NCBI RefSeq assembly: GCF_014287895.1
Contig: NZ_JACOPP010000008.1
Coordinates: 1 to 64,000, forward strand
Source: Lawsonibacter hominis
GTDB taxonomy: Bacteria > Bacillota > Clostridia > Oscillospirales > Oscillospiraceae
DNA: 64,000 bases
Direction of reading: 5' to 3'
A program made the translations under genes and the position numbers. The notes below the pieces were generated by a model. That model was not told the origin of the DNA. It worked only from the letters and a program-made list of their open reading frames with translations, and did no database searches. Below, one piece after another: positions 1-8,593 of the stretch (positions within the stretch are counted from its first letter, which is position 1; every line of letters begins with the position of its first letter).

Positions 1-183
1 GCATGGTACAAAACCAAGCAAGGCTTTTCTTCGTTTGCTTCCGCCAACAACCTCATTTCCATGTTCATCTTCTTCTACAACTTTGTCCGTCCCCATTCCG
101 CCTTGAACGGCCTTACTCCGGCTCAGTGTGCCGGTCTTAAACTGTCCAAAAAGCGCAAACGGGAGCTTTTGCTCGTTGCGTAG
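1..183 (+). CDS. 3' end of a DDE transposase (partial)
   Basis: The first frame is open from the window edge to a TAG and gives 60 residues that resemble the C-terminal end of an integrase-core (rve) transposase. The segment with FYNFVRPHSALNGLTPAQ is the usual tail motif that follows the catalytic Glu. The start and the catalytic DDE residues lie outside the window, so the IS family and the intactness of the element cannot be judged. No target-site duplication or inverted repeat could be confirmed at the right end. Confidence 0.75.
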   Translation, partial: AWYKTKQGFSSFASANNLISMFIFFYNFVRPHSALNGLTPAQCAGLKLSKKRKRELLLVA

Positions 184-261
184 AGATATTGGCTGATTTT
201 TGGGTCCTAACTTTTCATGTTTACTTTACAGTGCCTAATAGGCACAAAGGAGGAATTGCGC

Positions 262-375
262 ATGATGGGACAACAAAATGGACAGATGGGGAGGATGGCC
301 TTAGCTCTGGAAGAACTGATTTTGTTCGACCTTCTCCATGAGATTTTGACGCCCTACTATTCCCTGAATAGCTGA
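262..375 (+). CDS. Possible 37-residue small protein, unknown
   Basis: A strong Shine-Dalgarno AAAGGAGG (246-253) sits 8 bases before an ATG-ATG pair. The frame runs to TGA and encodes a short peptide with a hydrophobic/acidic middle (ALALEELILFDLLHEIL). I recognise no family. It lies just after a small hairpin, which would also fit a leader peptide or the remnant of a gene cut by the upstream insertion sequence. Support is the ribosome binding site only. Confidence 0.25.
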   Translation: MMGQQNGQMGRMALALEELILFDLLHEILTPYYSLNS

Positions 376-518
376 CCATCGGTGGATACAGTCCGTATGT
401 TTCAAATACTTGCTGGTTGGCCATCTGTATGGAGTAAGATCAGAACGCCCCCTGCTGGAAGAAGTACGGCTGAATTTAGCTTTATCGATGGTTCTGCAGA
501 TTTGGACTGTGTGATAAA

Positions 519-600
519 AGACCTGTTGGCAAGACCCGGAACCAGACTGAAATTCTCACATTCAGCTCGGTTCTGGGTCTTGTCAACAGGTCTCTTTTTT
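519..600. terminator. Long 33-bp imperfect hairpin, probable bidirectional terminator
   Basis: Arms 519-551 and 561-593 pair over 33 positions with only a few mismatches around a 9-base loop. The + strand then reads into CTCTTTTTT, and the - strand reads into TCTTTTATC. It therefore can stop transcription both ways and is the natural terminator of lepA. The stem is far longer than a typical intrinsic terminator. Confidence 0.65.
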
Positions 601-766
601 GTAGCCCACAAGCGGCGCGGCTGCTTGTGGGGACCTGGAAGTGATGTTACGTGCGCGGGGCAAATAAAATGCCTTTGTACCGAGGTTTTGGGGCAGAGTC
701 CAAAATGCTTGTGCAGCGTGCGGCGGGGCCCTGCTCTGCGGAGGCGGGAGGAAGATGGGGCTGCCT

Positions 767-2575
767 CTATTCCTCGTCCAGCTTGAGCACGGCCATGAAC
801 GCCTCGGTCGGGATCTGTACGGTCCCAAGAGAGCGCATCTTTTTTTTGCCCTCTTTTTGCTTTTCCAGCAGCTTTTTCTTGCGGGTGATGTCGCCGCCGT
901 AGCACTTGGCCAGCACGTCCTTGCGCATGGCCTTGACGGTTTCCCGGGCGATGACCTTTCCGCCGATGGCGGCCTGCACCGGCACCTCGAAGAGCTGGCG
1001 GGGAATGTTCTCCCGGAGCTTTTCGCACAGCCTTCTCGCCCGGGGGTAGGCCTTGTCCCTGTGCGCGATGAAGGAAAGCGCGTCCACCTGGTCGCCGTTG
1101 AGGAGCAGGTCCACCTTCACCAGCTCGGAGGCCTGGTACCGGTCCAGTTCATAGTCCAGGGAGGCGTAGCCCTTGGTGCGGGCCTTGAGGGTGTCGAAGA
1201 AATCGTAGATGATCTCGCCCAGGGGCATGGAGTAATGCAGCTCTACCAGGTTGGTGTCCAAATACTGCATATCCTTATATTCGCCCCGCCGCTCCTGGCA
1301 CATGGGCATGATGTTGCCCACGTAGTCCGGCGGGGTGACGATGGACACCTTGGCGTAGGGCTCCTCGGCCAGCTCGATGACCGCCGGGTCGGGATAGTTG
1401 TGGGGATTGTCCACCATGACCACCGAGCCGTCGGTCTTGGTGATGCGGTAGATGACCGAAGGCAGGGTGGTGATGAGGTCCAGGTCGAATTCCCGCTCCA
1501 GGCGCTCCTGAATGATCTCCATGTGGAGCATGCCCAGAAAACCGCAGCGGAAGCCGAAGCCCAGGGCGGCGGAGGACTCCGGTTCAAAGGACAGGGAAGC
1601 GTCGTTGAGCTGGAGCTTCTCCAGCGCGTCCCGCAGGTCGGGATACTTGCTCCCGTCCTCGGTATAGATGCCGCAGTACACCATGGCCCGGGCGGGGCGG
1701 TACCCGGGCAGCGCCCCGGCGGCCGGGCGCTCCGCACCGGTGACGGTGTCGCCCACCTGGGTATCCTTCACATTTTTGATCGAGGCCGTGAAATAGCCCA
1801 CCTCGCCCGCGATGAGCTCGTCGCAGCGCTCCATGCCCAGAGGGAGCAGATGGCCGCACTCCAGCACCTCGTAGGTGGCGCCCGAAGCCATCATCCGCAC
1901 CTTCATACCCGTCCGGATAGCGCCCTCCATGACCCGGAAGTACACGATCACGCCCCGGTAGGCGTCGTATTGACTGTCGAAGATCAGCGCCTGCAGGGGC
2001 GCGTTCACGTCCCCCTTGGGGGGCGGGACGTTTTTGACGATATCCTCCAGCACCGCATCGATATTGATGCCTACCTTGGCGGAGATCTCGGGCGCGTCCT
2101 GAGCCGGAATGCCGATGATATTCTCGATCTCGTCCTTCACCCGCTTGGGGTCGGCGGCGGGCAGGTCGATCTTGTTGAGCACCGGCAGGATCTCCAGATC
2201 GTGCTCCAGGGCCAGAAAGGTGTTGGCCAGAGTCTGGGCTTCGATGCCCTGGGCGGCGTCCACGATCAGCACTGCGCCCTCGCAGGCGGCCAGGCTGCGG
2301 CTGACCTCATAGTTGAAGTCCACGTGGCCCGGGGTATCGATCAGGTTGAGCTCATAGGTCTGGCCGTCCTCCGCCTTATAGTTCAGACGCACGGCCCGGG
2401 CCTTGATGGTGATGCCGCGCTCCCGCTCCAGGTCCATGTTGTCCAGCAGCTGGCTGGCCATCTCGCGGGCTTCCACCGCGTTGCATTTTTCGATCAGCCG
2501 GTCGGAAAGCGTGGACTTTCCGTGGTCAATATGCGCGATAATGGAAAAGTTGCGGATTTTGGATTGGTCGGTCAA
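767..2575 (-). CDS. lepA: Elongation factor 4 (LepA) GTPase
   Basis: The 602-residue protein has the usual LepA length. It begins with the GTPase G1 motif AHIDHGKST, then RGITIKA (G2), DTPGHVDF (G3) and NKIDLPAA (G4), and has the LepA-type C-terminal part ending in the basic run RKKKLLEKQKEGKKKMRSLG. LepA binds ribosomes and affects translocation and 30S biogenesis. The start is TTG, placed 6 bases after GGAGGTG. It lies 250 bases downstream of an XRE regulator on the same strand; co-transcription is possible. The hairpin at 519-593 is its likely terminator. Confidence 0.97.
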   Translation of the reverse strand: MTDQSKIRNFSIIAHIDHGKSTLSDRLIEKCNAVEAREMASQLLDNMDLERERGITIKARAVRLNYKAEDGQTYELNLIDTPGHVDFNYEVSRSLAACEGAVLIVDAAQGIEAQTLANTFLALEHDLEILPVLNKIDLPAADPKRVKDEIENIIGIPAQDAPEISAKVGINIDAVLEDIVKNVPPPKGDVNAPLQALIFDSQYDAYRGVIVYFRVMEGAIRTGMKVRMMASGATYEVLECGHLLPLGMERCDELIAGEVGYFTASIKNVKDTQVGDTVTGAERPAAGALPGYRPARAMVYCGIYTEDGSKYPDLRDALEKLQLNDASLSFEPESSAALGFGFRCGFLGMLHMEIIQERLEREFDLDLITTLPSVIYRITKTDGSVVMVDNPHNYPDPAVIELAEEPYAKVSIVTPPDYVGNIMPMCQERRGEYKDMQYLDTNLVELHYSMPLGEIIYDFFDTLKARTKGYASLDYELDRYQASELVKVDLLLNGDQVDALSFIAHRDKAYPRARRLCEKLRENIPRQLFEVPVQAAIGGKVIARETVKAMRKDVLAKCYGGDITRKKKLLEKQKEGKKKMRSLGTVQIPTEAFMAVLKLDEE

Positions 2576-2825
2576 TCAAAACACCTCCGTAGGAAGGTCC
2601 GCGCTGGGGCCCCGCACAGCGGGGCGGCGCACAGCGCCGGAATCAAAATCAGAAACGGGATCTGAGCAAAGCCGTGAGGCTTTGCCGCGGGGAGCGGCAG
2701 CGCAGCGGGCAGCCCCCCGGCTTCCGCCGGGGACGGGGGACACAGGGCCGGCCCCGGCGCGGCCGGTGTGGGCGGTCCGGCAGGAGTAAAACCGTTGGCA
2801 TCGGCCGGCCGTGCGGCCGCGCGGC

Positions 2826-3527
2826 TCAGCGGTCGTTCCGGCGGGCTTCCACCCGGCGGTTGATGCGGGCGCCGGTGGTGTGGATGATCTGCAGAAGGGA
2901 TTGATACAGGCCGGGGTAGCTTTCGGTAAGCGCATCGTTGTTCATGGGCGGGAAGGTGCCCTTTTCTTTGGCGTGGGTGGCCAGAGCGTCCACATAATCG
3001 GCCTCGGCACAGATCATGTCGGCCCGGGGCACGCCCACGACGAAATGGCGGGCGGGGACGGAGAAAAAGTCCTCGTTCTGCGTGCCGTTGGCCCGGAACA
3101 GATGCCGGAACATGGTATAAACGGCGGTGCCCAGGTAATCGGCGGCGGCGGAGATGGCCTGCTTGCTGCCGGTTTTGCCCAGCAGGTCGAAGAGCACGCC
3201 CACCGAGTTGACCAGCAGCTTTTTGTTCAGCGTAGCCATGATGCTGCCGTGGAGCACATTGTCCTTTTCCGCGGAGTAATCGTACAGCTCGTCGGCGGAG
3301 ACGATGGTGGTGCCGTCCCGGGACAGGGTACGCCCCAGAAGAAAGTCCGCCGACACATGATAGTAATTGCAGGCCTTGACCACGAAAGCCAGACCGGGTT
3401 CACGCACGCCGTTCTCATAATGGGAGAGCAGCGCCTGGCTGATCCCCAGGTCCTTGGCGGCCGCACGCTGGGAGACGCCCCGTTCCTGGCGCAGCAGGGA
3501 CAGGCAGCGGGAGAAATCAGAAGCCAT
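2826..3527 (-). CDS. XRE-family transcriptional regulator
   Basis: This 233-residue protein starts with a Cro/C1-type helix-turn-helix (residues about 4-60; RQERGVSQRAAAKDLGISQA, then LLSHYENGVREP). The remaining 170 residues are mainly helical and match no domain I know, so the signal sensed is unknown. I chose the ATG at 3527, preceded by GAGGTG, over an in-frame TTG four codons upstream. It is divergent from pta and has its own promoter at 3558-3586, so it could act on itself or on pta, but no operator is obvious. Confidence 0.85.
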   Translation of the reverse strand: MASDFSRCLSLLRQERGVSQRAAAKDLGISQALLSHYENGVREPGLAFVVKACNYYHVSADFLLGRTLSRDGTTIVSADELYDYSAEKDNVLHGSIMATLNKKLLVNSVGVLFDLLGKTGSKQAISAAADYLGTAVYTMFRHLFRANGTQNEDFFSVPARHFVVGVPRADMICAEADYVDALATHAKEKGTFPPMNNDALTESYPGLYQSLLQIIHTTGARINRRVEARRNDR

Positions 3528-3557
3528 AATACACCTCAACCAAAAAACAGTGAGTAT

Positions 3558-3586
3558 AGTATAAAAGCGGGAATACCAAAAGTAAA
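3558..3586 (-). promoter_or_regulatory. Sigma-A promoter for the XRE gene
   Basis: On the minus strand TTTACT and TATACT are separated by exactly 17 bases, about 30 bases before the ATG. A second overlapping TATACT lies 5 bases further on. Confidence 0.6.
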
Positions 3587-3620
3587 GTGGATTTTTTCAC
3601 AATCTTGTACCCTTTTGGGA

Positions 3621-3650
3621 TTGAGCTTGGCGGAAGAATGGGTGTATAAT
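3621..3650 (+). promoter_or_regulatory. Promoter of pta
   Basis: TTGAGC, an 18-base spacer and a perfect TATAAT box lie 60 bases before the pta start codon. Confidence 0.65.
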
Positions 3651-3711
3651 AAAAAGAAAGCCGGAAAGACCGGCAATTTGACCGATTTTAATTCAAACGG
3701 AGGTAATTCCC

Positions 3712-4695
3712 ATGTCCATGCATATGTTCCAGCAGCTCATTGATACCTTGAAGAAAGACCCCAGGAAAATCGTTTTTACCGAGGGTACCGATCCCCGCAT
3801 CCTGGAGGCCAGTGCCCGCCTGCTGGCCGGCAACTTCCTTACCCCCATCCTGGTGGGCAGCGAGCAGGAGGTCCACGCCGCCGCCGAGGAGTCCGGCTTC
3901 AACATCCGCGGCGCCCAGATCATTGACCCTGAGACCTACGAGGGCATGGACGAGATGGTACAGACCATGGTGGAGCTGCGCCGCGGCAAGATGACCGCCG
4001 ACGAGTGCCGCGCCGCCCTGAAGAAGGGCAACTACTTCGGCACCATGCTGGTAAAGATGGGCGTGGCCGACTGCCTGCTGGGCGGCGCTACTTATTCCAC
4101 TGCCGATACCGTGCGCCCGGCGCTGCAGCTGATCAAGACCAAGCCTGAAAACAAGATCGTTTCCTCCTGCTTCATCATGGTCCGCGAGCGGGTGGGCGAC
4201 AACGAGGTGCTGGCCATGGGCGACTGCGCCATCAACATCGACCCCAGCGAGGATGAGCTGGTGGAGATCGCCCTGGAGACCGCCAAGTGCGCCAAGATTT
4301 TCGGGATCGACCCCAAGGTGGCCTTCCTGAGCTATTCCACCAAGGGCTCCGGCAAGGGCGAGGATGTGGACAAGATGCGCAATGCCTGCGCCAAGGCCAA
4401 GGCTGCCGCGCCCGATCTGGCCATTGACGGCGAGATGCAGTTTGACGCCGCCGTTTCTCCTACCGTGGGCCAGCTCAAGTTCCCCGGCTCTCCCGTGGCG
4501 GGCTACGCCAACACCTTCGTCTTCCCCAACATCAACGCCGGCAACATCGGCTATAAGATCGCCCAGCGCCTGGGCGGCTTCGACGCCTACGGCCCCATCC
4601 TGTTGGGCCTGAACGCTCCCATCAACGACCTCTCCCGCGGCTGCAACGCCCAGGAGGTCTACTCCATGGCCATCATCACCGCGGCCTTGAAGTAA
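3712..4695 (+). CDS. pta: Phosphate acetyltransferase
   Basis: The 327-residue protein has the length and sequence of the short Pta class (about 325-335 residues). It interconverts acetyl-CoA and acetyl phosphate in the cytoplasm, the step before acetate kinase makes ATP. Typical segments are KIVFTEGTDPRILEA near the N-terminus, the glycine-rich SPTVGQLKFPGSPVAGYANTFVFP region, and FPNINAGNIGYKIAQRL. The ATG follows GGAGGTAATTCC. No acetate kinase gene is next to it, so ackA must lie elsewhere. A single-gene unit: own promoter upstream and terminator downstream. Confidence 0.96.
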   Translation: MSMHMFQQLIDTLKKDPRKIVFTEGTDPRILEASARLLAGNFLTPILVGSEQEVHAAAEESGFNIRGAQIIDPETYEGMDEMVQTMVELRRGKMTADECRAALKKGNYFGTMLVKMGVADCLLGGATYSTADTVRPALQLIKTKPENKIVSSCFIMVRERVGDNEVLAMGDCAINIDPSEDELVEIALETAKCAKIFGIDPKVAFLSYSTKGSGKGEDVDKMRNACAKAKAAAPDLAIDGEMQFDAAVSPTVGQLKFPGSPVAGYANTFVFPNINAGNIGYKIAQRLGGFDAYGPILLGLNAPINDLSRGCNAQEVYSMAIITAALK

Positions 4696-4715
4696 GCGAT
4701 TTGTCTCAATGGAAA

Positions 4716-4760
4716 GGGTCCCGCGCAGCAGCTGCCACGCGGGACCCTGGATTCATTTTT
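4716..4760 (+). terminator. Rho-independent terminator of pta
   Basis: A perfect 10-bp stem GGGTCCCGCG / CGCGGGACCC (4716-4747), followed shortly by ATTCATTTTT. Confidence 0.8.
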
Positions 4761-4781
4761 GCGGGAACTGCAAAAGCAGGT

Positions 4782-4812
4782 AAAAGACGCCGCCGGACAA
4801 GGCCCGGCGGCG
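4782..4812 (-). terminator. Terminator of the HtrA gene
   Basis: Perfect 9-bp GC stem (CGCCGCCGG / CCGGCGGCG) just past the stop codon. On the minus strand it is followed by TCTTTTA. Confidence 0.7.
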
Positions 4813-4830
4813 CGCCGTTTGATGGAACTG

Positions 4831-6150
4831 TTAATAATTAAATCCGCCGAAGGGCCAGTTGTAATAGCCGTTGCCCTGCTGCTGAGACTGGATGGACTGG
4901 CTGTACTGCTGGTAGAGCTCATCCATGGCGTCCGAGCGGGCTTGATTGTCCTCATCCAGTGTGACCTGGACGGTCTGGGAAGCGCCGTCCCGATATACGG
5001 TGAAGGTGACGGTATCCCCGGCCTTATAGTTCTTCACCGCGGACTTGAGCTGCGTGGTTCCGCTCACGGCGGAGTCGTCCACGGCAGTGATGATGTCCCC
5101 CACCTGGAGACCGGCCTTCTGGGCGCAGGAACCGTCCAGGATGGCGGTAATCTCCGCGCCGGCGGGAATACCATAGCGCTGGGCGGAGGAATCCACGTCG
5201 TTCATGAGGATGCCCACATTGGGCTTGCCGGTGACATAGCCGTTCTCAATGATGCTGGTGACCATGTCCTTCACATCGTTAATGGGGATGGCAAAGCCAA
5301 TGCCCTCGATGGAGGCCTCGGAGGAGGAGGCGCTGCTGGAATACTTGGCGGATACGATGCCCACCGCCTGGCCGTACCGATCAAACAAAGGGCCGCCGGA
5401 GTTGCCGGAGTTGATGGCGGTGTCCGTCTGGAGCATATTCATAATGGTGCCGTCGCTCATGGTGATGGTGCGGTCCTTGGCGGAGACCAGCCCCCCGGTG
5501 AGGGTAAAGGTCAACTCCCCCAGAGGATTGCCGATGGCATAGACGCTCTCGCCCACGGCCAGGGCGTCGGAGTCGCCCAACGTCACGGCGTGCAGGCCGG
5601 CGGCCTCGATCTTCAGCACCGCGATATCATTTTCTTCCTCGCCGCCCACCACTACGGCGTCGTAGCTGGAGCCGTCGGCGAAGGTGACCTTGATGTCGCT
5701 GACGCCGTCGATGACGTGGTAATTGGTCAGGATGTAGCCGTCGGAGCTGATGACGAACCCGGAACCGGATACGGCGTTGCGTACCGTCTGGCCCCAGACG
5801 TTGGTGGTCACGTCGCCGTTGACGCCTACCACGCAGTCCAGATTGGCCGCGTAGATCTGCTCGGCGGTGAGGACGGTCTTGCCGTCCACGTTTGCCAGGG
5901 AGACGGCGGCCGTAGGACGGCTGCCTTCGTAGACGGTGGTGGAGGAGCCGAAGAAGCCGGAACTCTTCAAAGCCATCGCGCCCGCGCCGCCGGCCAGACC
6001 GCCCGCGATGGCGCACACAAGACCCACGGCCACAAATTTGGCGGCAAAGCCCTTCTTTTTCTTGGGCGGCTCGGGATCGCTGACCTGATAGTGGATGGTC
6101 TCTATGGGCTCCCGCTCCTCAGGGGGTCTGTTATAATCGCTGTAATACAT
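4831..6150 (-). CDS. HtrA/DegP-type membrane-anchored serine protease
   Basis: A 439-residue S1C protease for quality control of misfolded proteins outside the membrane. Residues 1-33 are a charged cytoplasmic tail, about 34-61 a membrane anchor, and about 90-290 the protease, with His145 (TNYHVID), Asp175 (ENDIAVLK) and Ser251 (INSGNSGGP). One PDZ domain follows (GLQVGDIITAVDDSAV), then a Gln/Ser/Tyr-rich tail. The ATG at 6150 has AAAGGAGA before it; an in-frame upstream TTG at 6192 lacks this. All three catalytic residues are present, so it should be active. Confidence 0.95.
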   Translation of the reverse strand: MYYSDYNRPPEEREPIETIHYQVSDPEPPKKKKGFAAKFVAVGLVCAIAGGLAGGAGAMALKSSGFFGSSTTVYEGSRPTAAVSLANVDGKTVLTAEQIYAANLDCVVGVNGDVTTNVWGQTVRNAVSGSGFVISSDGYILTNYHVIDGVSDIKVTFADGSSYDAVVVGGEEENDIAVLKIEAAGLHAVTLGDSDALAVGESVYAIGNPLGELTFTLTGGLVSAKDRTITMSDGTIMNMLQTDTAINSGNSGGPLFDRYGQAVGIVSAKYSSSASSSEASIEGIGFAIPINDVKDMVTSIIENGYVTGKPNVGILMNDVDSSAQRYGIPAGAEITAILDGSCAQKAGLQVGDIITAVDDSAVSGTTQLKSAVKNYKAGDTVTFTVYRDGASQTVQVTLDEDNQARSDAMDELYQQYSQSIQSQQQGNGYYNWPFGGFNY

Positions 6151-6264
6151 AACTGGTCTCTCCTTTGACGGGTTCGGTTTTCTTTGGAACAAGTCCTAGG
6201 ATAAACGGAAAATGTGTATAAAACATGAAGATTTTTTGCACGTTTTTTAAATTCAAAATACGCC

Positions 6265-6306
6265 ATACGCCCCGGAGGAGCACAAGCTCCTCCGGGGCGT
6301 ATTTTT
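6265..6306. terminator. Bidirectional terminator between htrA and degV
   Basis: A perfect 16-bp stem (6265-6280 with 6287-6302) and a 6-base loop. The + strand runs into ATTTTT. The minus strand, which serves the degV gene ending at 6314, runs into GGCGTATTTTG. Confidence 0.8.
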
Positions 6307-6313
6307 GAAGGGA

Positions 6314-7183
6314 TCAGATCCGCAGCGCCCTGGTGACGGTGACGGCCCGGGCACCGGGGCCGATGTGGCAGGCTACGCTGAGGGAAAGCGGGTCCATGTG
6401 GATGGGATAGCCGGGAAAGGCCTCCTCCAGTTCGGACAGCCACTCCTGGGCGCTCTCCGCCTCGCCGGTGAAGGCCGCGGCGAGGTGCAGGTCTTCGGGA
6501 CCCCGGCAGTCCGGGAAATCCCGGGCGATGGTCTGAAGGATCGCGTCGATCATGGCCTTTTTGGCGGCCTTCCAGCCGCGGGTCTTGGAAAAGGCGTCCA
6601 GCTTTTCCCCCTTGATGCGCAGCACCGGCTTGAGGTTGAGCACCGTGCCGACGGCGGCGGCGGCGGGGGTGAGGCGGCCGCCCTTCTTCAGGTACTTCAG
6701 GGTATCCACCGTGATATAGATATCGGAATCGAACCGGGTCTGCTCCAGAAGCGTCCGGATTTCCTCCGCGCTCCGGCCCGCCGCGGCCAGGGCCTTGGCG
6801 TCCAGCACAGACTGGCGCAGGGTGACGGAGATGCGCTGGTTGTTGACCACCTCTACCCGCCCGTCGTAATCCTGGGCCAGCATGATGGCAGTCTCGCAGG
6901 AGCTGCTCAGACCGCTGGACATGGGAATATGCACCACGGCCTCGTGGTCCTGCAGGAGCCTGTCCCACAGCTCGGTCACATCCCCCGGGGCGGGCTGGGT
7001 GGTCTTTACGTCGGCGTCCGCGGCCAGATGCCGGTAGAACTGCTCCTGGCTCAGGGTGATATCCTCTAAAAACAGCTCGTCGTTGATATAAAAGGGCATG
7101 GGCAGTACGAAGACCCCAAGCTCCCTGCTTTGGGCCTGGGTGATGCCGCTGTTGCTGTCGGTCACGATCGCAATGTTTCCCAT
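6314..7183 (-). CDS. DegV family fatty-acid-binding protein
   Basis: The 289-residue protein has the DegV layout: IAIVTDSNSGIT at the N-terminus, TTQPAPGDV, MSSGLSSSCETA (lipid head-group contacts in the family) and KYLKKGGRLTPAAAAVGT with LNLKPVL. Family members bind a fatty acid; some act as FakB, presenting exogenous fatty acid to the kinase FakA. Which lipid this one carries cannot be read from sequence. No fakA is nearby. Its promoter overlaps the divergent spoIIP regulatory region, and it ends at a strong bidirectional terminator. Confidence 0.93.
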   Translation of the reverse strand: MGNIAIVTDSNSGITQAQSRELGVFVLPMPFYINDELFLEDITLSQEQFYRHLAADADVKTTQPAPGDVTELWDRLLQDHEAVVHIPMSSGLSSSCETAIMLAQDYDGRVEVVNNQRISVTLRQSVLDAKALAAAGRSAEEIRTLLEQTRFDSDIYITVDTLKYLKKGGRLTPAAAAVGTVLNLKPVLRIKGEKLDAFSKTRGWKAAKKAMIDAILQTIARDFPDCRGPEDLHLAAAFTGEAESAQEWLSELEEAFPGYPIHMDPLSLSVACHIGPGARAVTVTRALRI

Positions 7184-7225
7184 AGTAAACCTCTCTCACA
7201 AAATGCGTTCTCACAGCATACAAGC

Positions 7226-7253
7226 ATTATATCGGATTGTCGGAAAAAGTCAA
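7226..7253 (-). promoter_or_regulatory. Promoter of the degV gene
   Basis: TTGACT, 16 bases, TATAAT on the minus strand, about 40 bases before the ATG. Confidence 0.7.
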
Positions 7254-7297
7254 GGAGGGCGCCTTGACCGGAACGGGAGCCGATGGAAGGGACAGGC

Positions 7298-7326
7298 TCA
7301 TATCTGTTTCCTCCCATGCATACTCT
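7298..7326 (+). promoter_or_regulatory. Sigma-E-like promoter of spoIIP
   Basis: TCATATC-N14-CATACTCT fits the mother-cell sigma-E consensus (KMATATT-N14-CATACAMT) at all but two positions, with the correct spacing. It lies about 30 bases before the start codon. In Bacillus spoIIP is a sigma-E gene, so the site agrees with known biology. Confidence 0.6.
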
Positions 7327-7357
7327 GGAGTATCACGACCGATAAGGATGATGAAAC

Positions 7358-8551
7358 ATGAAGCACAAGCAGAACATTCACTGGAGCCGTCTTCTGCGCC
7401 GGGCGCTGGCGCTTTTCCTGGCCACCCTGGCGGCCTGGCTGCTGCTGGTGTGCGCCGGGGCGGGGTCGGCCGCAAATGCCTTCAAGAGCTTGGGGGAGAG
7501 TTCCGCCTTTGTCTCGGCCGCCCTGGCGGCCGAACTGGGGGAGGTGGCCCGGGCGGACAGCCCCCGGGGCGCGCTGGACGGCTGGGGGCGGCTGGTGGTG
7601 GACCAGTCCCCGCTGCTGCGGGGCGCGGAGGGCGCGGTAGAGCGGTATCTGGGCGCGGAAGCGCCGGGAAATTCCGCCACGCCGGTGGAGGAGCTTCCCG
7701 CCGGACAGCCCGCCCGGGACCACGACGACATTGCCGAGCAGCCCGAGGCCGTGGCTGCGCCGGAGGACATCGTGGCCCGCACCCTGGTGCCCACCAGCAC
7801 CCAGGGCTATGAATTTGCCGATGGGGTCTACCTCTATAACCGCACCAAGCTGACGGTGGACCTGGCGGCGGCGGTGGCGGAGCCGGTGGAGATCGCCCTG
7901 ACGGGAGAGGGACCCCAGATCCTCATCGTACATACCCATGGCACGGAGGCCTACACGCAGGACGGGACCGATCTCTATCAGCCCTCGGACAACAATACCC
8001 GCACGCTGGACGAGGCGTATAACGTGGTGCGGGTCGGGGATGAGATCGAGCGGGTGTTCACGGAAATGGGCCTGAGCGTGGTCCACGACCGCACCCTGTA
8101 CGACTACCCGCAGTACAACGGCGCATACGACCGTTCTGCGCAGGGCGTCAGCGCCTACTTGGAGCAATATCCCTCCATTCAGATCGTGCTGGACGTGCAC
8201 CGGGACGCCCTGGTGGGGGAAGACGGCACGGTGTATAAGGCCCTCACCGAGATCGACGGGGTAAAATCCGCGCAGGTCATGCTGGTGCTGGGGTCCAGCG
8301 AGGGGGGCGAGCACCCGGACTGGACGGCCAACCTGGCACTGGCCGCCAAGGTCCAGCAGAGCATGAACAACCTCTATCCCACCCTGGCCCGGCCGATGGC
8401 CCTGCGGGCCGCCCGCTATAACCAGCAGCTCTCCACAGGGTCCCTGCTGGTGGAAGTGGGCTGTCACGGCAATACCCTCCAGGAGGCCCTTGCCGGAGCA
8501 CGGCTCTTTGCCCGGGCCGCGGGACAGGTGCTTTTGGGACTAAAAAAGTAA
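7358..8551 (+). CDS. spoIIP: Stage II sporulation protein P
   Basis: SpoIIP is an amidase/endopeptidase that, with SpoIID and SpoIIM, thins septal peptidoglycan during engulfment. The 397-residue protein has an N-terminal membrane anchor (about 13-38), a variable stalk and the conserved C-terminal catalytic domain: ILIVHTHGTEAY (zinc His), SIQIVLDVHRDAL (second His), then NQQLSTGSLLVEVG with the conserved Glu. The ATG follows AGGATGA. The gene shows that the organism has the sporulation programme. It ends in a terminator shared with the convergent sigma-54 activator gene. Confidence 0.95.
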   Translation: MKHKQNIHWSRLLRRALALFLATLAAWLLLVCAGAGSAANAFKSLGESSAFVSAALAAELGEVARADSPRGALDGWGRLVVDQSPLLRGAEGAVERYLGAEAPGNSATPVEELPAGQPARDHDDIAEQPEAVAAPEDIVARTLVPTSTQGYEFADGVYLYNRTKLTVDLAAAVAEPVEIALTGEGPQILIVHTHGTEAYTQDGTDLYQPSDNNTRTLDEAYNVVRVGDEIERVFTEMGLSVVHDRTLYDYPQYNGAYDRSAQGVSAYLEQYPSIQIVLDVHRDALVGEDGTVYKALTEIDGVKSAQVMLVLGSSEGGEHPDWTANLALAAKVQQSMNNLYPTLARPMALRAARYNQQLSTGSLLVEVGCHGNTLQEALAGARLFARAAGQVLLGLKK

Positions 8552-8593
8552 ACGGCGCCCGCCCGGAAGCAGAGCTTCCGGACGGGCGCCGTT
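8551..8593. terminator. Shared terminator spoIIP / sigma-54 activator
   Basis: A long GC-rich hairpin (AACGGCGCCCG with CGGGCGCCGTT, plus an inner CCGGAAG / CTTCCGG stem) fills the whole 41-base gap and overlaps both stop codons. Confidence 0.65.

Larger units (their letters stand above)
184..766. other. Mostly non-coding stretch between transposase and lepA
   Basis: About 580 bases without a convincing long gene. It holds a short perfect hairpin (GTGCC-TAATA-GGCAC, about 231-245), a 37-codon ORF with a good ribosome binding site and a very long imperfect hairpin (519-593). The rest shows nothing I recognise. It may include the right end of the insertion sequence whose transposase ends at 183. 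Confidence 0.5.

Noticed and set aside
221..424. 67-codon frame on the minus strand near the transposase
   Set aside because: No ribosome binding site, no recognisable protein, and it opposes the better small ORF at 262-375.
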